Source: Gammaproteobacteria bacterium
GTDB taxonomy: Bacteria > Pseudomonadota > Gammaproteobacteria > GCA-001735895
Reading direction: 5' to 3'
Assembly (NCBI GenBank): GCA_024225395.1
Contig: JAAEMR010000253.1
Location: 1 to 46,994, forward strand
DNA: 46,994 bases
Of the stretch, positions 7,863 through 17,012 are shown in pieces (the stretch's first letter is position 1; every line of letters starts with the position of its first letter). The notes beneath the pieces were generated by a model that saw only the letters and a program-made list of their open reading frames with translations, ran no database searches and was not told the origin of the DNA. Position numbers and translations under genes: made by a program.

Positions 7863-8089
7863 CTTTGCAAACAATCACCGGTGTTTCTCTACTCTGAGAA
7901 ATGCATGATAAAAGGTATGTAATACTATATTTTGAAAAAACAGGATGTCAGCCAACATAATAATCTCGACATTTATAAGTGCAAAAACAGACGGAAACAA
8001 TTATGTTTTATTCTGATAAATCGAGCACCGTAGCCAAGTTACTAAGTTGATTTCCTGCAAAATTTGATAAGCGTTTTCCAGCTTTAGGG

Positions 8090-9196
8090 TTATTCCTGTT
8101 CACCGATAAATTCGAACATCTGTATTCGCCGGTTATGCTGGTCAGCTACAAAAATATGGTTTTTTCTATCCACATGCAAGCCGGCAGGCAGGTAAAAACC
8201 ATCTGATTCCAGACTGGCTCGGCCTACAGCCAGCAACAACTGGCCTTGCTGATTCATAATCTGAAAATTATTGAATGCAGCATCAACGGCATAGATGTGC
8301 CCTTCCGTATCCACACCAATTCCCTTCAAGCGACTAAAATCTCCAGGACCATTTCCATTTTTACCAAAGGTCTTGACAAAGGTACCATCCGCTTTAAATA
8401 CCTGAACACGAAAATTCATACTATCAGCAACCAGCAATAAGCTGTTTTTGGCATCCTGAGAAATATTGGTTGGAAAATTAAATTGCCCCGGTTCATTACC
8501 ACGCTCACCGATAGTAAATTCCACTTCGCCTTCAGTGTTAAAGACAATGATCTGATGTTTTTTCACATCCACTACGTAGAGCAATTGAGAGTCATCGATG
8601 AATACCAGGCCAGTGGGATTTGCCAGCACATCCTTTCCACCATAGGCATTCTGGTAGTTTCCATCCTTATCAAAAATCACAACCCGCTTGTCTATGTTAT
8701 CACTGACATAGACATTACCCTGTGCATCCGAAGTTACACCCAGGGGGCCTTTTAATAGTCCGGGACCCGATTTCCCCCAGTACGATAGACTGTTTTGTTT
8801 TAAATCGAACACGACAAGCCCTGATTTACCGGTATCCGTCACAAAAACCTTGCCATTTGAATTGCTGTGAACACCATAGGGCTTGGTAAGTATATTGACA
8901 TCGTCTACCTGTTTTTTACCAAGTAACACGTCACTGAAACTGAGCTTTTTATCAGAGCCACCTTTTCTCGATTTAAGGCTACCCAGATATCGAATTCGAG
9001 CTTGCTGGGGAGGCGCAGGCCAGACTGACTGTAATTCTGGTTTTGCTTCTACAACCGCTACTTCCTCATCAGATTCTGAAAAAATAGCGCAACTGGATAC
9101 CAGCATACTGATTAATACGCTTCCACCTATTGCTGATAACCTGTTTTTGCAGGTTCCAGTCAAATTCAACCAAGATTGAATTGAAATCGCTTTCAT
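8090..9196 (-). CDS. NHL-repeat beta-propeller lipoprotein
   Basis: The 368-residue protein has an N-terminal export signal ending in the lipobox LVSSC (Cys36), then VWPAPPQQARIRYLGSLKS and six NHL-type blades (for example GPLGVTSDAQGNVYVSDN, FPTNISQDAKNSLLLVADS and LPAGLHVDRKNHIFVADQ). It is a paralogue of the propeller lipoprotein at 2775-3782 and shares the VWPA.P..ARI segment after the anchor. It points the same way as the cytochrome operon but is separated by about 510 bases with a promoter between, so it is probably its own unit. A partner role for extracellular or outer-membrane cytochromes is likely but unproven. The ATG is preceded by AGAGG at 11 bases. Confidence 0.85.
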   Translation of the reverse strand: MKAISIQSWLNLTGTCKNRLSAIGGSVLISMLVSSCAIFSESDEEVAVVEAKPELQSVWPAPPQQARIRYLGSLKSRKGGSDKKLSFSDVLLGKKQVDDVNILTKPYGVHSNSNGKVFVTDTGKSGLVVFDLKQNSLSYWGKSGPGLLKGPLGVTSDAQGNVYVSDNIDKRVVIFDKDGNYQNAYGGKDVLANPTGLVFIDDSQLLYVVDVKKHQIIVFNTEGEVEFTIGERGNEPGQFNFPTNISQDAKNSLLLVADSMNFRVQVFKADGTFVKTFGKNGNGPGDFSRLKGIGVDTEGHIYAVDAAFNNFQIMNQQGQLLLAVGRASLESDGFYLPAGLHVDRKNHIFVADQHNRRIQMFEFIGEQE

Positions 9197-9320
9197 TCTG
9201 TCTTAAACCTCTTAAGTTTCAGTGCTTATGCTTATTTTTTATTGCACGGTTAATCTGATACTATTGGGAATATAGTACCATAATTTTTTGAACTCCAGCT
9301 TGTTATAGATGATCCAAAGT

Positions 9321-9335
9321 CTTCCAGACTGGAAG
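9321..9335. promoter_or_regulatory. Operator-like inverted repeat between divergent genes
   Basis: CTTCCAG and CTGGAAG are perfect inverted halves around one base, in the 246-base gap between the divergent NHL lipoprotein gene and the OB-fold gene. The position suits a shared regulatory site; no regulator can be assigned. Confidence 0.4.
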
Positions 9336-9442
9336 GATGGCATAATTTTAACAAAATCCATATACCCGAACTTTCATAAATAAATATTACTATTTATGTT
9401 AAGTCTGGCTAAATAACAAGTCATAAACCAAGGAAAAACTCA

Positions 9443-10174
9443 ATGATAAAAAGATTAACTGCAGGAATAATTTATATCCTGTTTTTTTTTACATCAACCA
9501 TTTCTTCAGCGCAGTCAATCTCACATACCGGGAAAGTCGTGGAAGTCATTCATGTAAAAAGCTATACCTACCTGAGACTTGAAAATCCTCCAAAGTGGAT
9601 TGCCACCTCTCCCACAGCTATTAGTGAAAACACTTCAATCGAATTTGTAGATGGCGTGGAAATGGGCAAATTTTACAGCAAAGTCCTGAATCGAACATTT
9701 GAATCAATTATTTTCGTACCGAAAATAAGTTTGATGGGTCAGCATAAGAAGCCCCCTTCCCACTCTGCCATGAAAAATGAAGCTCATGGAACAGGCAATT
9801 CTGTTATTTCCAAATCAGTTCCGGTCATGCCACCGGCACCCGGAGAAATCGTACCACTGTCGGGAGGTAAAACAATTACAGATATTATTAAAACCTCTGC
9901 AAAACTTAAAAGCACAACGGTTAAGCTTCGCGCAAAAGTTATGAAATTCAGTAAAAACATCCTGGGCAAGAACTGGGTTACCTTACAGGATGGCACAGGC
10001 ACATCACCCGACAACAAATTGCGGGTGACATCTTCTGAAGTTGTATCACCCGGTGATCTTGTGGAAGTTAGCGGGACTTTGATGACTGATATCGATTTGG
10101 GATCCGGATATACCTATAAGGTAATTCTGGAAAAAGCAAAGTTTACTTTAGAAAGAAAAGGAAATAGTCAGTAA
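9443..10174 (+). CDS. Exported protein with two OB-fold domains (NrfJ-like N-terminus)
   Basis: The 243-residue protein has a signal peptide (residues 1-23, ending TISSA). The first domain (about 26-95: GKVVEVIHVKSYTYLRLENP, then KFYSKVLNRTFESIIFV) is of the type seen in NrfJ-related proteins of multiheme-cytochrome bacteria. After a proline-rich linker, a second domain (about 155-240) has the bacterial OB-fold pattern TVKLRAKVMKF, NWVTLQDGTG, GDLVEVSGTL and YTYKVILEKAKF. Neither domain shows a catalytic residue, so it is probably a periplasmic binding or assembly factor. AAGGA precedes the ATG by eight bases. It is transcribed divergently from the NHL lipoprotein, which suggests related function. 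Confidence 0.7.
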   Translation: MIKRLTAGIIYILFFFTSTISSAQSISHTGKVVEVIHVKSYTYLRLENPPKWIATSPTAISENTSIEFVDGVEMGKFYSKVLNRTFESIIFVPKISLMGQHKKPPSHSAMKNEAHGTGNSVISKSVPVMPPAPGEIVPLSGGKTITDIIKTSAKLKSTTVKLRAKVMKFSKNILGKNWVTLQDGTGTSPDNKLRVTSSEVVSPGDLVEVSGTLMTDIDLGSGYTYKVILEKAKFTLERKGNSQ

Positions 10175-10217
10175 ACTTAGAAAATAACCAGATATATACA
10201 ACTCTACTTTCTCTTGA

Positions 10218-10880
10218 TTGCAGGTTTACATTTTTACAAAACTACTATTATTGCTGGTTCAAACAAAAACCGACACAGTACTTTACGAACAAGAGACTAC
10301 CTCTGGTGCAGAAGGAAATTGCACAGTCCAGTGTCTAACGCCAGCTCACATAGTGGCCGACAATTTTTACCTGTCAAACGACTCAATTATTGAATCAATA
10401 GAGTTTGATGCATTGGTAAAAAGGGAATATGACTTTGTTTACCTGCTCACGGATTGGTACATATACGATAATTCTATGCTGGAAGTAGCATCAGGCAGTG
10501 GATGGACTACTGAGGCAGTCAATTTTGGCTATTTATCCGATATTTACGACCTTTATTCATTTTCTGTGGATATGACAGATTTATCGCTAACTGAAGGAAA
10601 TTACTGGCTGGGATTACATACGGATGCTTTTATTTCCAGTGCTCTAACACGGCAATACATGGTCTACCTTCAGGGTTCAAATGATGAATCTGATGCACAG
10701 GTATCCAGCAATGCTGGAAACACCTGGTCTGACTGGAATTATCAGACAGATTTCACTATTTCAGGAAGAGTTCAACAATCTACTTAAGCAACTATCTCAG
10801 AACCTTCGGTTTTTGTGCTTTTTTCAGCTAGATTATTTAGTCTCAACTTTTTTCGCCGCCGTAAAATAGTAAACCAATAA
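10218..10880 (+). pseudogene. PEP-CTERM protein gene interrupted by an in-frame stop
   Basis: The open stretch 10218-10787 (189 residues from a TTG codon) is a beta-rich secreted-type sequence. After the TAA at 10785-10787 the same frame continues ATISEPSVFVLFSARLFSLN and then FFRRRK, a normal PEP-CTERM sorting tail (SEP motif, hydrophobic segment, Arg cluster), ending at 10880. The stop therefore separates the body from its sorting signal. The N-terminus is also poor: a TTG start directly after a TGA, a weak signal peptide and no ribosome site, suggesting the true 5' end has decayed. It could be a pseudogene, a read-through product or a released form; pseudogene is most likely. Confidence 0.65.
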
Positions 10881-11101
10881 CCGTTTTTACGTATTGCTTT
10901 TTCGCTCTGTAACCAACACCTATCCAAGCAGTAAACAACCTATCTAGAAAGCTTTTGCCCTATTTATTATTTTCAATTTTTCATTGACTCTTACCTGCAT
11001 CCCTGCTTAAAATCAGAAAAAAGTAATTCTAACCTTAGAATCCATACTGTTTTCCTGGTTAAAATATAACTATTCTTTATTAGTGATTACGGTTTTCTGT
11101 C

Positions 11102-11797
11102 ATGAATATATCCAAAATATTACTTGGCACTCTGGTCTTATTTTCTTTAACTTCGGCTCGCGCAACCATAATTACTGTATCTGATGTATCCGGCATAACC
11201 CCGACTTACACTGAGAGTTTTGAAGGTTTTAACATTGATCAAACTGTTGGCACATTTTACCAGAGCGAAACTATTTTTGGTACGTCAAGTTTGTTGACAG
11301 GGCAAGGGGCAACATCTTCGTGGGCTGTCTTAGGGACCTGGATGGGAGAGGTGTATACACCGACGTCATATCCCAGTTTTGTTATACCACAAGATGGAAC
11401 CCAGTTTGCACAAACCTTTGGAGCGAAGGGAAGAACTACCTATTTTGACATCAATTTTTCATTCGAAGCCACAGCATTCGGTGGATATTTTGCAGACAAT
11501 TTTGTCGATATAGATACTACCTTCGATTTTTTTGATGCAACTGAAACCCTTGTTGATCATTTCGAAATGAATATTCAGTCGCAAAATGGTGAATTACTCT
11601 GGCGCGGTTTTCAGTCTGATGACGCATCAACTAATTTTTCCAGAGTGCGCATCAGTGGTGGAACTACCATGGATGCATTGGTATCGGATGATGGATCAGT
11701 TGATAATCCAGTACCCGAGCCCTCGATTATTGCACTTATTGGCGCTGGTTTATTTGGTTTGGGTATAATTCGTAGACGCCGATATAATTATTCATAA
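11102..11797 (+). CDS. PEP-CTERM sorted exported protein
   Basis: The 231-residue protein has a signal peptide (MNISKILLGTLVLFSLTSARA) and a C-terminal exosortase signal: VPEPS, a hydrophobic stretch IIALIGAGLFGLGII and RRRR. The region between (residues about 30-200) is beta-rich and aromatic, without recognisable catalytic residues. Such proteins are processed by an exosortase at the inner membrane and released to the surface or exopolysaccharide matrix. The exosortase is not in this window. An AT-rich region precedes the ATG, but no clear promoter was found. Its neighbour upstream is a broken member of the same class. Confidence 0.85.
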   Translation: MNISKILLGTLVLFSLTSARATIITVSDVSGITPTYTESFEGFNIDQTVGTFYQSETIFGTSSLLTGQGATSSWAVLGTWMGEVYTPTSYPSFVIPQDGTQFAQTFGAKGRTTYFDINFSFEATAFGGYFADNFVDIDTTFDFFDATETLVDHFEMNIQSQNGELLWRGFQSDDASTNFSRVRISGGTTMDALVSDDGSVDNPVPEPSIIALIGAGLFGLGIIRRRRYNYS

Positions 11798-11851
11798 GGT
11801 AGATACTGAAGAAGTTCAATTTAGAGATCTAATAGCCCACTGAAAGCCACC

Positions 11852-11995
11852 ATGTCCGCTAGATTTTATATCGAAGCTGGCCTCATTGGTGCCAAAACCG
11901 AAGGTTTATTCATGTCCAATATGACAGCCACAGCAGTACCGGCAGCTATCATAATTATAGGAGCTACAATTTTTATAAACAGATTCATGGGGTAA
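11852..11995 (+). other. Possible small ORF or decayed sorting tail
   Basis: A 47-codon plus-strand frame begins at ATG 11852 and ends TAVPAAIIIIGATIFINRFM-G, a hydrophobic segment preceded by VPAA and followed by a basic residue. It vaguely resembles the end of a VP-type sorting signal, and may be a fragment of a former neighbour or chance. No ribosome site is visible. The rest of 11798-12113 holds a 16-bp palindrome (12024-12039, AGGCAATATATTGCCT) and a run of nine G (12046-12054). Confidence 0.2.
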
Positions 11996-12113
11996 CTTTA
12001 TTAATGGTCTGATTTTTTGTAGTAGGCAATATATTGCCTTGAATTGGGGGGGGGTGTAAAACAACCTAAGATGATATTGATATATCAAAGAAGCCAGTAA
12101 CGATACTGATTTT

Positions 12114-12149
12114 ATTGATTAATATGAGGCAATTTTCATATTAATCAAT
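12114..12149. terminator. Long AT-rich hairpin between convergent genes
   Basis: ATTGATTAATATGA and TCATATTAATCAAT form a perfect 14-bp stem with an eight-base loop, two bases after the stop of the histidine kinase gene. It lies between convergent transcripts, so a bidirectional terminator is likely, but neither side has a strong U-run. Confidence 0.5.
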
Positions 12150-12150
12150 T

Positions 12151-13446
12151 TTAAGAAATTATACTCTCAGGAAGTTCCACCACAAATTTTGAACCGTTCC
12201 CAACTGAGCTTTCTATATCAAGCTTAAGCCCGTAGTTATTACAGATATTCATCACCAGGTGCAATCCTATCCCACACCCTGAACTATCGGGGCTGTGATA
12301 ACAACGTTCAATAATATGATCAATATCATCACCATTAATACCACGACCGGTATCCTCAACGGAAAACCATTCATCTGATACTGTGACACATATTTCACCA
12401 TTATCAGTATTATTAATTGCATTCTGCACCAGGTTTCCCAGAATAATCGTTAAATGTCCTTCGGGCATTCTTACCATGACGTGAGAGTTACTCTTTAATT
12501 TCAAGGATAAATTTTTCTCAGCCGCTCTAGTCTTATATTCTTCTAATGTATCCTGAAATACTGCACTGACCTGTATTCGAGGAATGGTTTTATCTGAAGT
12601 TACTACGGTTGATCGTGCAAAAAATAGTAAGGAGTCTATTACTCCCCGCATATATTTTGTTGATGATTTTATTCTTTCAATAGTTCTTTGCTGGTTTTCT
12701 GGTATTTTGCTATTTAATTCCAGTAACTCTATTGAGGTAGAAATTACCGATACAGGCGTCCTTAACTCATGACTGACCGCAGCAGTGAATGATTGTTCTC
12801 TTTCAACAAATTCATCCATTCTGAGCATAAACTGATCTATTGATTTCGCAATTAAACCCACCTCATAGTCCCGGTATTTTTCTTCTATTTTTACATTACG
12901 TATCGTAGGATCTATATTGGCAACTTCTTCAGCCAGAAGACTTACTGGCATTAAAAACTTTCTGGAAAACCATGTCCCAACACTCAATAGAAAAATGGCC
13001 GAAATAACTCCACCACTAATCAAAATAGCCATCAGAATATCTCCATAGCGTGACAGGTGAGTAACATCAAATGCCAGATAAAGACGGTCATCTTTTAGGT
13101 CAAGAATAGCAATATGATATGTTTTATCACCAACGGTAAGTCCATTATGAATATTCGGGTCTAGAACTTTTAAAAATTCAGGAACAGGCACTTCATCATT
13201 CCGACTCAACAAATAACCATGGACCGAGGCTGTTTTGGGCATCTCAGTGCCAACAGGATCGATAGCCAGTTCATTCACTAACTCATCAACCTCATGCCCA
13301 ACCAGCGTGTTTAACATCGCATACTCAAGCTTATCAATCATTACCCAGATAAATAACGAATAAAATAGAAAACTAACTGCTGCTGTTATAATAAACATGG
13401 TTGCAATCCGACTATGGAGTCGGTATCGGTTATCAGGTTTCAGCAA
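12151..13446 (-). CDS. Membrane sensor histidine kinase
   Basis: The 431-residue protein has a first transmembrane helix (about 15-37), a periplasmic sensor region of about 100 residues, a second helix (about 138-158), a HAMP-like linker, then a kinase core with H-box FTAAVSHELRTPVSVI (His226), N-box NLVQNAINN, G1 box VEDTGRGI and G2 box GCGIGLHLV. It should autophosphorylate on His226 and pass the phosphate to the OmpR-type regulator encoded just upstream, whose gene it overlaps by 14 bases. The sensed signal cannot be read from the short periplasmic domain. It is separated from the secretion operon and may or may not regulate it. Confidence 0.9.
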   Translation of the reverse strand: MLKPDNRYRLHSRIATMFIITAAVSFLFYSLFIWVMIDKLEYAMLNTLVGHEVDELVNELAIDPVGTEMPKTASVHGYLLSRNDEVPVPEFLKVLDPNIHNGLTVGDKTYHIAILDLKDDRLYLAFDVTHLSRYGDILMAILISGGVISAIFLLSVGTWFSRKFLMPVSLLAEEVANIDPTIRNVKIEEKYRDYEVGLIAKSIDQFMLRMDEFVEREQSFTAAVSHELRTPVSVISTSIELLELNSKIPENQQRTIERIKSSTKYMRGVIDSLLFFARSTVVTSDKTIPRIQVSAVFQDTLEEYKTRAAEKNLSLKLKSNSHVMVRMPEGHLTIILGNLVQNAINNTDNGEICVTVSDEWFSVEDTGRGINGDDIDHIIERCYHSPDSSGCGIGLHLVMNICNNYGLKLDIESSVGNGSKFVVELPESIIS

Positions 13447-14107
13447 GTCTGTACCCTACCCCGTGAATCGTGTGTAAAAGTTTTATAGTATTCGCTTTAT
13501 CTATCTCACTTCGAATTGCATAAATATGCGCCCTTAAAACTTCACTGTCAGGTGGATTATCCAGCCAGATTTCCTGTTCTATCTCCTGCCGGGTAACGAC
13601 TCTATGAGTATTTTTCATCAGGATTACAAGAATTTTTCGTGGTACAGGTTTTAGTAACAGCGTTCTATTTGCTCTTTTAAGAACCATTGTACCGGGATGA
13701 TATTCAAGATCTGAAACAACAAGAGTTTTATCGACCACCTGTTGATGGTTTCTTCTATTAAGAGCAATAATTCTTGCTTCGAGTTCTTTCAGGGAAAATG
13801 GTTTTATCAAGTAATCATCTGTGCCAGAGTCAAAACCTTTTAACTTATCCTGTTCAGTATCTCTCGCCGTCAACATGATAACAGGTATATCATTTTGGGC
13901 ATTTAGACGTAACTGCTGACAAAGCTGGTACCCATTCATGCCAGGTAACATGACGTCCAGCACAATAACATTATAACTTTCATTCAAAGCCAGATTCATA
14001 CCGGTAATACCATCGGCAGCATAATCGATAATATGACCCTGGCACTCTAAATATTCAGTTATATTAAGGGCTAGATCATTATTATCTTCGACCAGAAGAA
14101 CTTTCAT
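13433..14107 (-). CDS. OmpR/PhoB-family response regulator
   Basis: The 224-residue protein has a complete receiver domain (acidic pair E7-D8, phosphoacceptor Asp51 in VIVLDVMLPGMNG, TAR and KPF motifs) and a C-terminal winged-helix DNA-binding domain (about 125-222: PRKILVILMKN, TRQEIEQEIW, LRAHIYAIRSEID, HTIHGVGYRL). It is the partner of the downstream histidine kinase. The 140-base gap to the LuxR-type regulator gene upstream probably contains its promoter, so it is likely an independent two-gene unit. Target genes are unknown; cytochrome or secretion genes are plausible by proximity only. Confidence 0.92.
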   Translation of the reverse strand: MKVLLVEDNNDLALNITEYLECQGHIIDYAADGITGMNLALNESYNVIVLDVMLPGMNGYQLCQQLRLNAQNDIPVIMLTARDTEQDKLKGFDSGTDDYLIKPFSLKELEARIIALNRRNHQQVVDKTLVVSDLEYHPGTMVLKRANRTLLLKPVPRKILVILMKNTHRVVTRQEIEQEIWLDNPPDSEVLRAHIYAIRSEIDKANTIKLLHTIHGVGYRLAET

Positions 14108-14247
14108 AGAACCTCACTTAAATTAATCTGAGTAAATTATACAAAAAAAGTGTGAAAATTTCGTATATAAAAACCAGGACTCAGTCAATCAACCATCTAT
14201 CAAAGCATGAGTAAAAAGTGTTAAAGGTGAATGACTCAAGCAACCTT

Positions 14248-14892
14248 CTAACCAATTAAGTTATTATCATAAATATATCTAACTAATTGAGCTGTGTTTT
14301 TAATATTCAATTTTCTAAATATATTGCTTCTATGTTTACTAACTGTTTTCTCACTGATGGACAGGATAACAGCAATTTCTTTACTGGTAATACCATCTCC
14401 TATCAACTTGGCAACCTGTTCTTCTCTATCCGAGAGTGGAGATATTTTTTGACTGTTCGGATCACTATTCAAGCTAAGAAAATTATTAACCAGTGGATCT
14501 GAGATGCCCGGGCTAAGAAACTTTTTTTTTGGAATAACTGAAATAGCTTCCGTTAACATTGAGTATTGATCACTCTTAAGCAAAATGCCATCTACACCAG
14601 CACTTAATACCTTATGAATAACGAGCGGTGAAATAACAGACGACAACAGTATAATTTTAGACATTAAACCCGTTGCTTTTACTTTACGAATCAAATTGAT
14701 ACCACTAAGTGCTTCCAAATTTAGCTCAGTGATCACTAAATCTGGCTTTTTCTCTCTAATTTCATTGAATGCAGTTACTCCATTAGAAGCAGCACCAATA
14801 ACTTCAAACTTATCCCCTGATTCCAGATTTACTGTTAAGCAATCAGAAAACATATTTTCATTTTCCGCAATATAAATAGTTTTTATCTGCAT
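14248..14892 (-). CDS. LuxR/NarL-type response regulator with altered receiver
   Basis: The 214-residue protein has a receiver-like domain (1-125) and a LuxR-type helix-turn-helix (about 148-210: LSDREEQVAKLIGDG, SKEIAVILSISEKTVSKHRS). In the receiver the phosphoacceptor position is Glu56 (VITELNLEALSG), where NarL-type proteins have Asp, and the acidic pair is Glu10-Asn11 (IAENENMF) instead of Asp-Asp. Ser85 and Lys106 are kept. This pattern suggests phosphorylation-independent activity. The gene starts 28 bases after the secretin gene on the same strand, so it is probably the last gene of the secretion operon and may provide feedback control. Confidence 0.85.
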   Translation of the reverse strand: MQIKTIYIAENENMFSDCLTVNLESGDKFEVIGAASNGVTAFNEIREKKPDLVITELNLEALSGINLIRKVKATGLMSKIILLSSVISPLVIHKVLSAGVDGILLKSDQYSMLTEAISVIPKKKFLSPGISDPLVNNFLSLNSDPNSQKISPLSDREEQVAKLIGDGITSKEIAVILSISEKTVSKHRSNIFRKLNIKNTAQLVRYIYDNNLIG

Positions 14893-14920
14893 TACTTCTT
14901 ACCCGGTTTTTTATTGAGAA

Positions 14921-17005
14921 TTACTCATTTATCACTATGGATGATTTTAGTAATTGCATTTTTTCAGCATATTCTTTTGTTATATCCAGAGCATTTTGAT
15001 GATTGAATATCACTTTTGGTGTAATTAAAACAATCAGCTCACGTTTAATTTTAGAATTTGCCTTCTTACCAAAAAGCCCACCTATAATTGGCCACTTATA
15101 AGCACCAGGTATACCACTTTCCGCTTCTACATTATTTTCCGTAATTAAACCACCCAAAATAATCGTACGACCATCTTGTACCGCGACAGTCGTATTAATG
15201 TTACGTTGCAGAAAACTACGTTGGCCAGTAGCATCATCAATGCTTCCTATATCAGTCACTTCCTGGCTCAGCTCCATAGTCACCAGGCCCCCAGAATTCA
15301 CCCGCGGAGTAACGGACAAAAGTACACCCGTACTTTTATATTCTATTGACTGAGTTAATACATCGTTACTTGAAGATTTAGCTGATGCTACCTGAACCGG
15401 TTGCTGATCACCAACTCGAATTGTAGCGGTATGATTATCCAGAGCCATTAAAGAAGGGCTTGAAATTACATTTAATTTAGATTCTGCAGCAAGGGTATTA
15501 AATACCGCCTGAACAAGAGATCCACTACCGCTCAACAAAAATGAAAACCCGGGGGCAATAGAGCCTATTCCTGCACCGGCATTTAAATCCAAAGTCGTAT
15601 CAGAGTTGAACTTATCACTAATTCCATTATGTCTCAGGTACCATTCTAAGCCATAACTTAACTCATCACTTAGGGTTACTTCGACAATTGAAACTTCTAT
15701 TAAAACTTGCATGGGCAATACATCAAGTTTTTTAATAATAGAAAAAACACTATCATATTCAGCTTTTGTAGATAAAAGAACAATAGAATTATTTATTTCA
15801 TCTGCCACAATTTTAAGATTCGATGGCTTTTCTTTTTTGATCGGATCAGGAGTGCTGACTTTTGTTTTATTGGTTACAACTATTTCATTAGTTGAAGCTG
15901 TTTTTGATTCTTTTGATTCAGAATTACCTGATTGCAAACCAGCTCCTTCATTAAAAATGCCATTCAACAGATCAGCCAGTTCACTTGCTTTTCGATTCTG
16001 CACATCATAAACGAACAACTGGGTTTCAACGGTATGAGTATCCTGATCAAGAATATTCAACCAATTTTTAACGGCATTAATCTCTTTTTTCTTATTCGCA
16101 ACTACCAACAACGCATTAAATCGGTCAATAGTATCGAGGACAATTCCATGGGACTTATTCTGGCTTTCAAGTATTTTAGTTATTTCCTTTTTAACTATTG
16201 ATACCTGAGTTTTTTTTACTGGTAAAACGGCTATGGATTTGGTTTCTAACCAGCTGACATCGAAAATTTGAACAGCATCGACTACATTCGTAATCTCTTG
16301 CTCAGAACCAGTAACAACGATGGCTCGTCTATCCTTATCAATTTTTAAATGACCTGCTCCAGGAGCGACAGATTCAAGTACTGACTTTAAGTCTTCCGGG
16401 TTTACATAATTGACCGGTACAATGACCATTCTATAACCTGGTTTGATGTTTCGAGCACTGTATAACTCAGGTTTTAAAGAATAATTTTTTGCCTTGGCCA
16501 GTGGGATGATTTTAAAATGACCATCTTCTTCAACCATTACAGCATTACGAGATGCAAGAACACTTTCCACAATAGATAAAAGCTGTACTGCATCAAGTTG
16601 TCCTCTGGTTTGAACGGTTACATCACCTTTAATTGTATTATCAAATACATAATTCTTTCCCAACATTTCGGTAAATACTATCGATGTAAACTCCTCAATT
16701 GAAATATTTACGAAATCAAGACTGTATTCACCTTTGCTAGAACTGAATTTCTTTTTAGCGACTTTATTAAAATTACGTTCGTTGCCATATTTGAGCACGG
16801 CACCAAAGGAAGGATTTATTTCACTAGAACCTTCAATTAATCCTTTTTCAGGAGATTCAGCTATTTTTTCTGGTGGCTGTGAATTTATATCAACCTTATA
16901 ACCAGGTTTATTAAATGATACACAACCAGAAATATTTACCAACAACCCAATTATTACAGCATTTAATAACTTATTTTTTAATAATCTATAATTTACCTGA
17001 GACAT
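14921..17005 (-). CDS. gspD: Type II secretion secretin GspD, lipoprotein form
   Basis: The 694-residue protein has a lipoprotein-type signal (NISGC), an N0-like domain (about 90-160, SLDFVNISIEEFTSIVFTEM), repeated N1-N3 ring domains (RMVIVPVNYVNPEDLKSVLE, SIAVLPVKKTQVSIVKKEI, VETQLFVYDVQNRKASELAD) and a C-terminal secretin gate (IEVSIVEVTLSDELSYGLEW, SSPSLMALDNHTATIRVGDQ, VQDGRTIILGGLITEN, LIVLITPKVI). It should form the outer-membrane pore for extracellular export. The ATG at 17005 is chosen because GAGG lies five bases before it. It follows the GspC-like gene closely and ends the structural part of the operon. MshL- or PilQ-type function is less likely given the full pseudopilin set. Confidence 0.9.
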   Translation of the reverse strand: MSQVNYRLLKNKLLNAVIIGLLVNISGCVSFNKPGYKVDINSQPPEKIAESPEKGLIEGSSEINPSFGAVLKYGNERNFNKVAKKKFSSSKGEYSLDFVNISIEEFTSIVFTEMLGKNYVFDNTIKGDVTVQTRGQLDAVQLLSIVESVLASRNAVMVEEDGHFKIIPLAKAKNYSLKPELYSARNIKPGYRMVIVPVNYVNPEDLKSVLESVAPGAGHLKIDKDRRAIVVTGSEQEITNVVDAVQIFDVSWLETKSIAVLPVKKTQVSIVKKEITKILESQNKSHGIVLDTIDRFNALLVVANKKKEINAVKNWLNILDQDTHTVETQLFVYDVQNRKASELADLLNGIFNEGAGLQSGNSESKESKTASTNEIVVTNKTKVSTPDPIKKEKPSNLKIVADEINNSIVLLSTKAEYDSVFSIIKKLDVLPMQVLIEVSIVEVTLSDELSYGLEWYLRHNGISDKFNSDTTLDLNAGAGIGSIAPGFSFLLSGSGSLVQAVFNTLAAESKLNVISSPSLMALDNHTATIRVGDQQPVQVASAKSSSNDVLTQSIEYKSTGVLLSVTPRVNSGGLVTMELSQEVTDIGSIDDATGQRSFLQRNINTTVAVQDGRTIILGGLITENNVEAESGIPGAYKWPIIGGLFGKKANSKIKRELIVLITPKVIFNHQNALDITKEYAEKMQLLKSSIVINE

Positions 17006-17012
17006 AGTCACC

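Larger units (their letters stand above)
7581..8089. other. Intergenic region: long leader of the cytochrome operon
   Basis: About 500 bases without a credible gene separate the distal NHL lipoprotein from the tetraheme gene. It holds the FNR box and 24-bp palindrome (7823-7862), a 16-bp tandem repeat just before the coding region and, if the promoter prediction is right, an untranslated leader of about 235 bases. A short TTTCTC/GAGAAA hairpin lies at 7884-7901. I could not match the leader to any riboswitch class I know. Confidence 0.6.

Noticed and set aside
11906-12088. Minus-strand 60-codon frame with several Cys and His
   Set aside because: No ribosome site, no recognisable family, overlaps palindromes and the poly-G run in a gene-end region.
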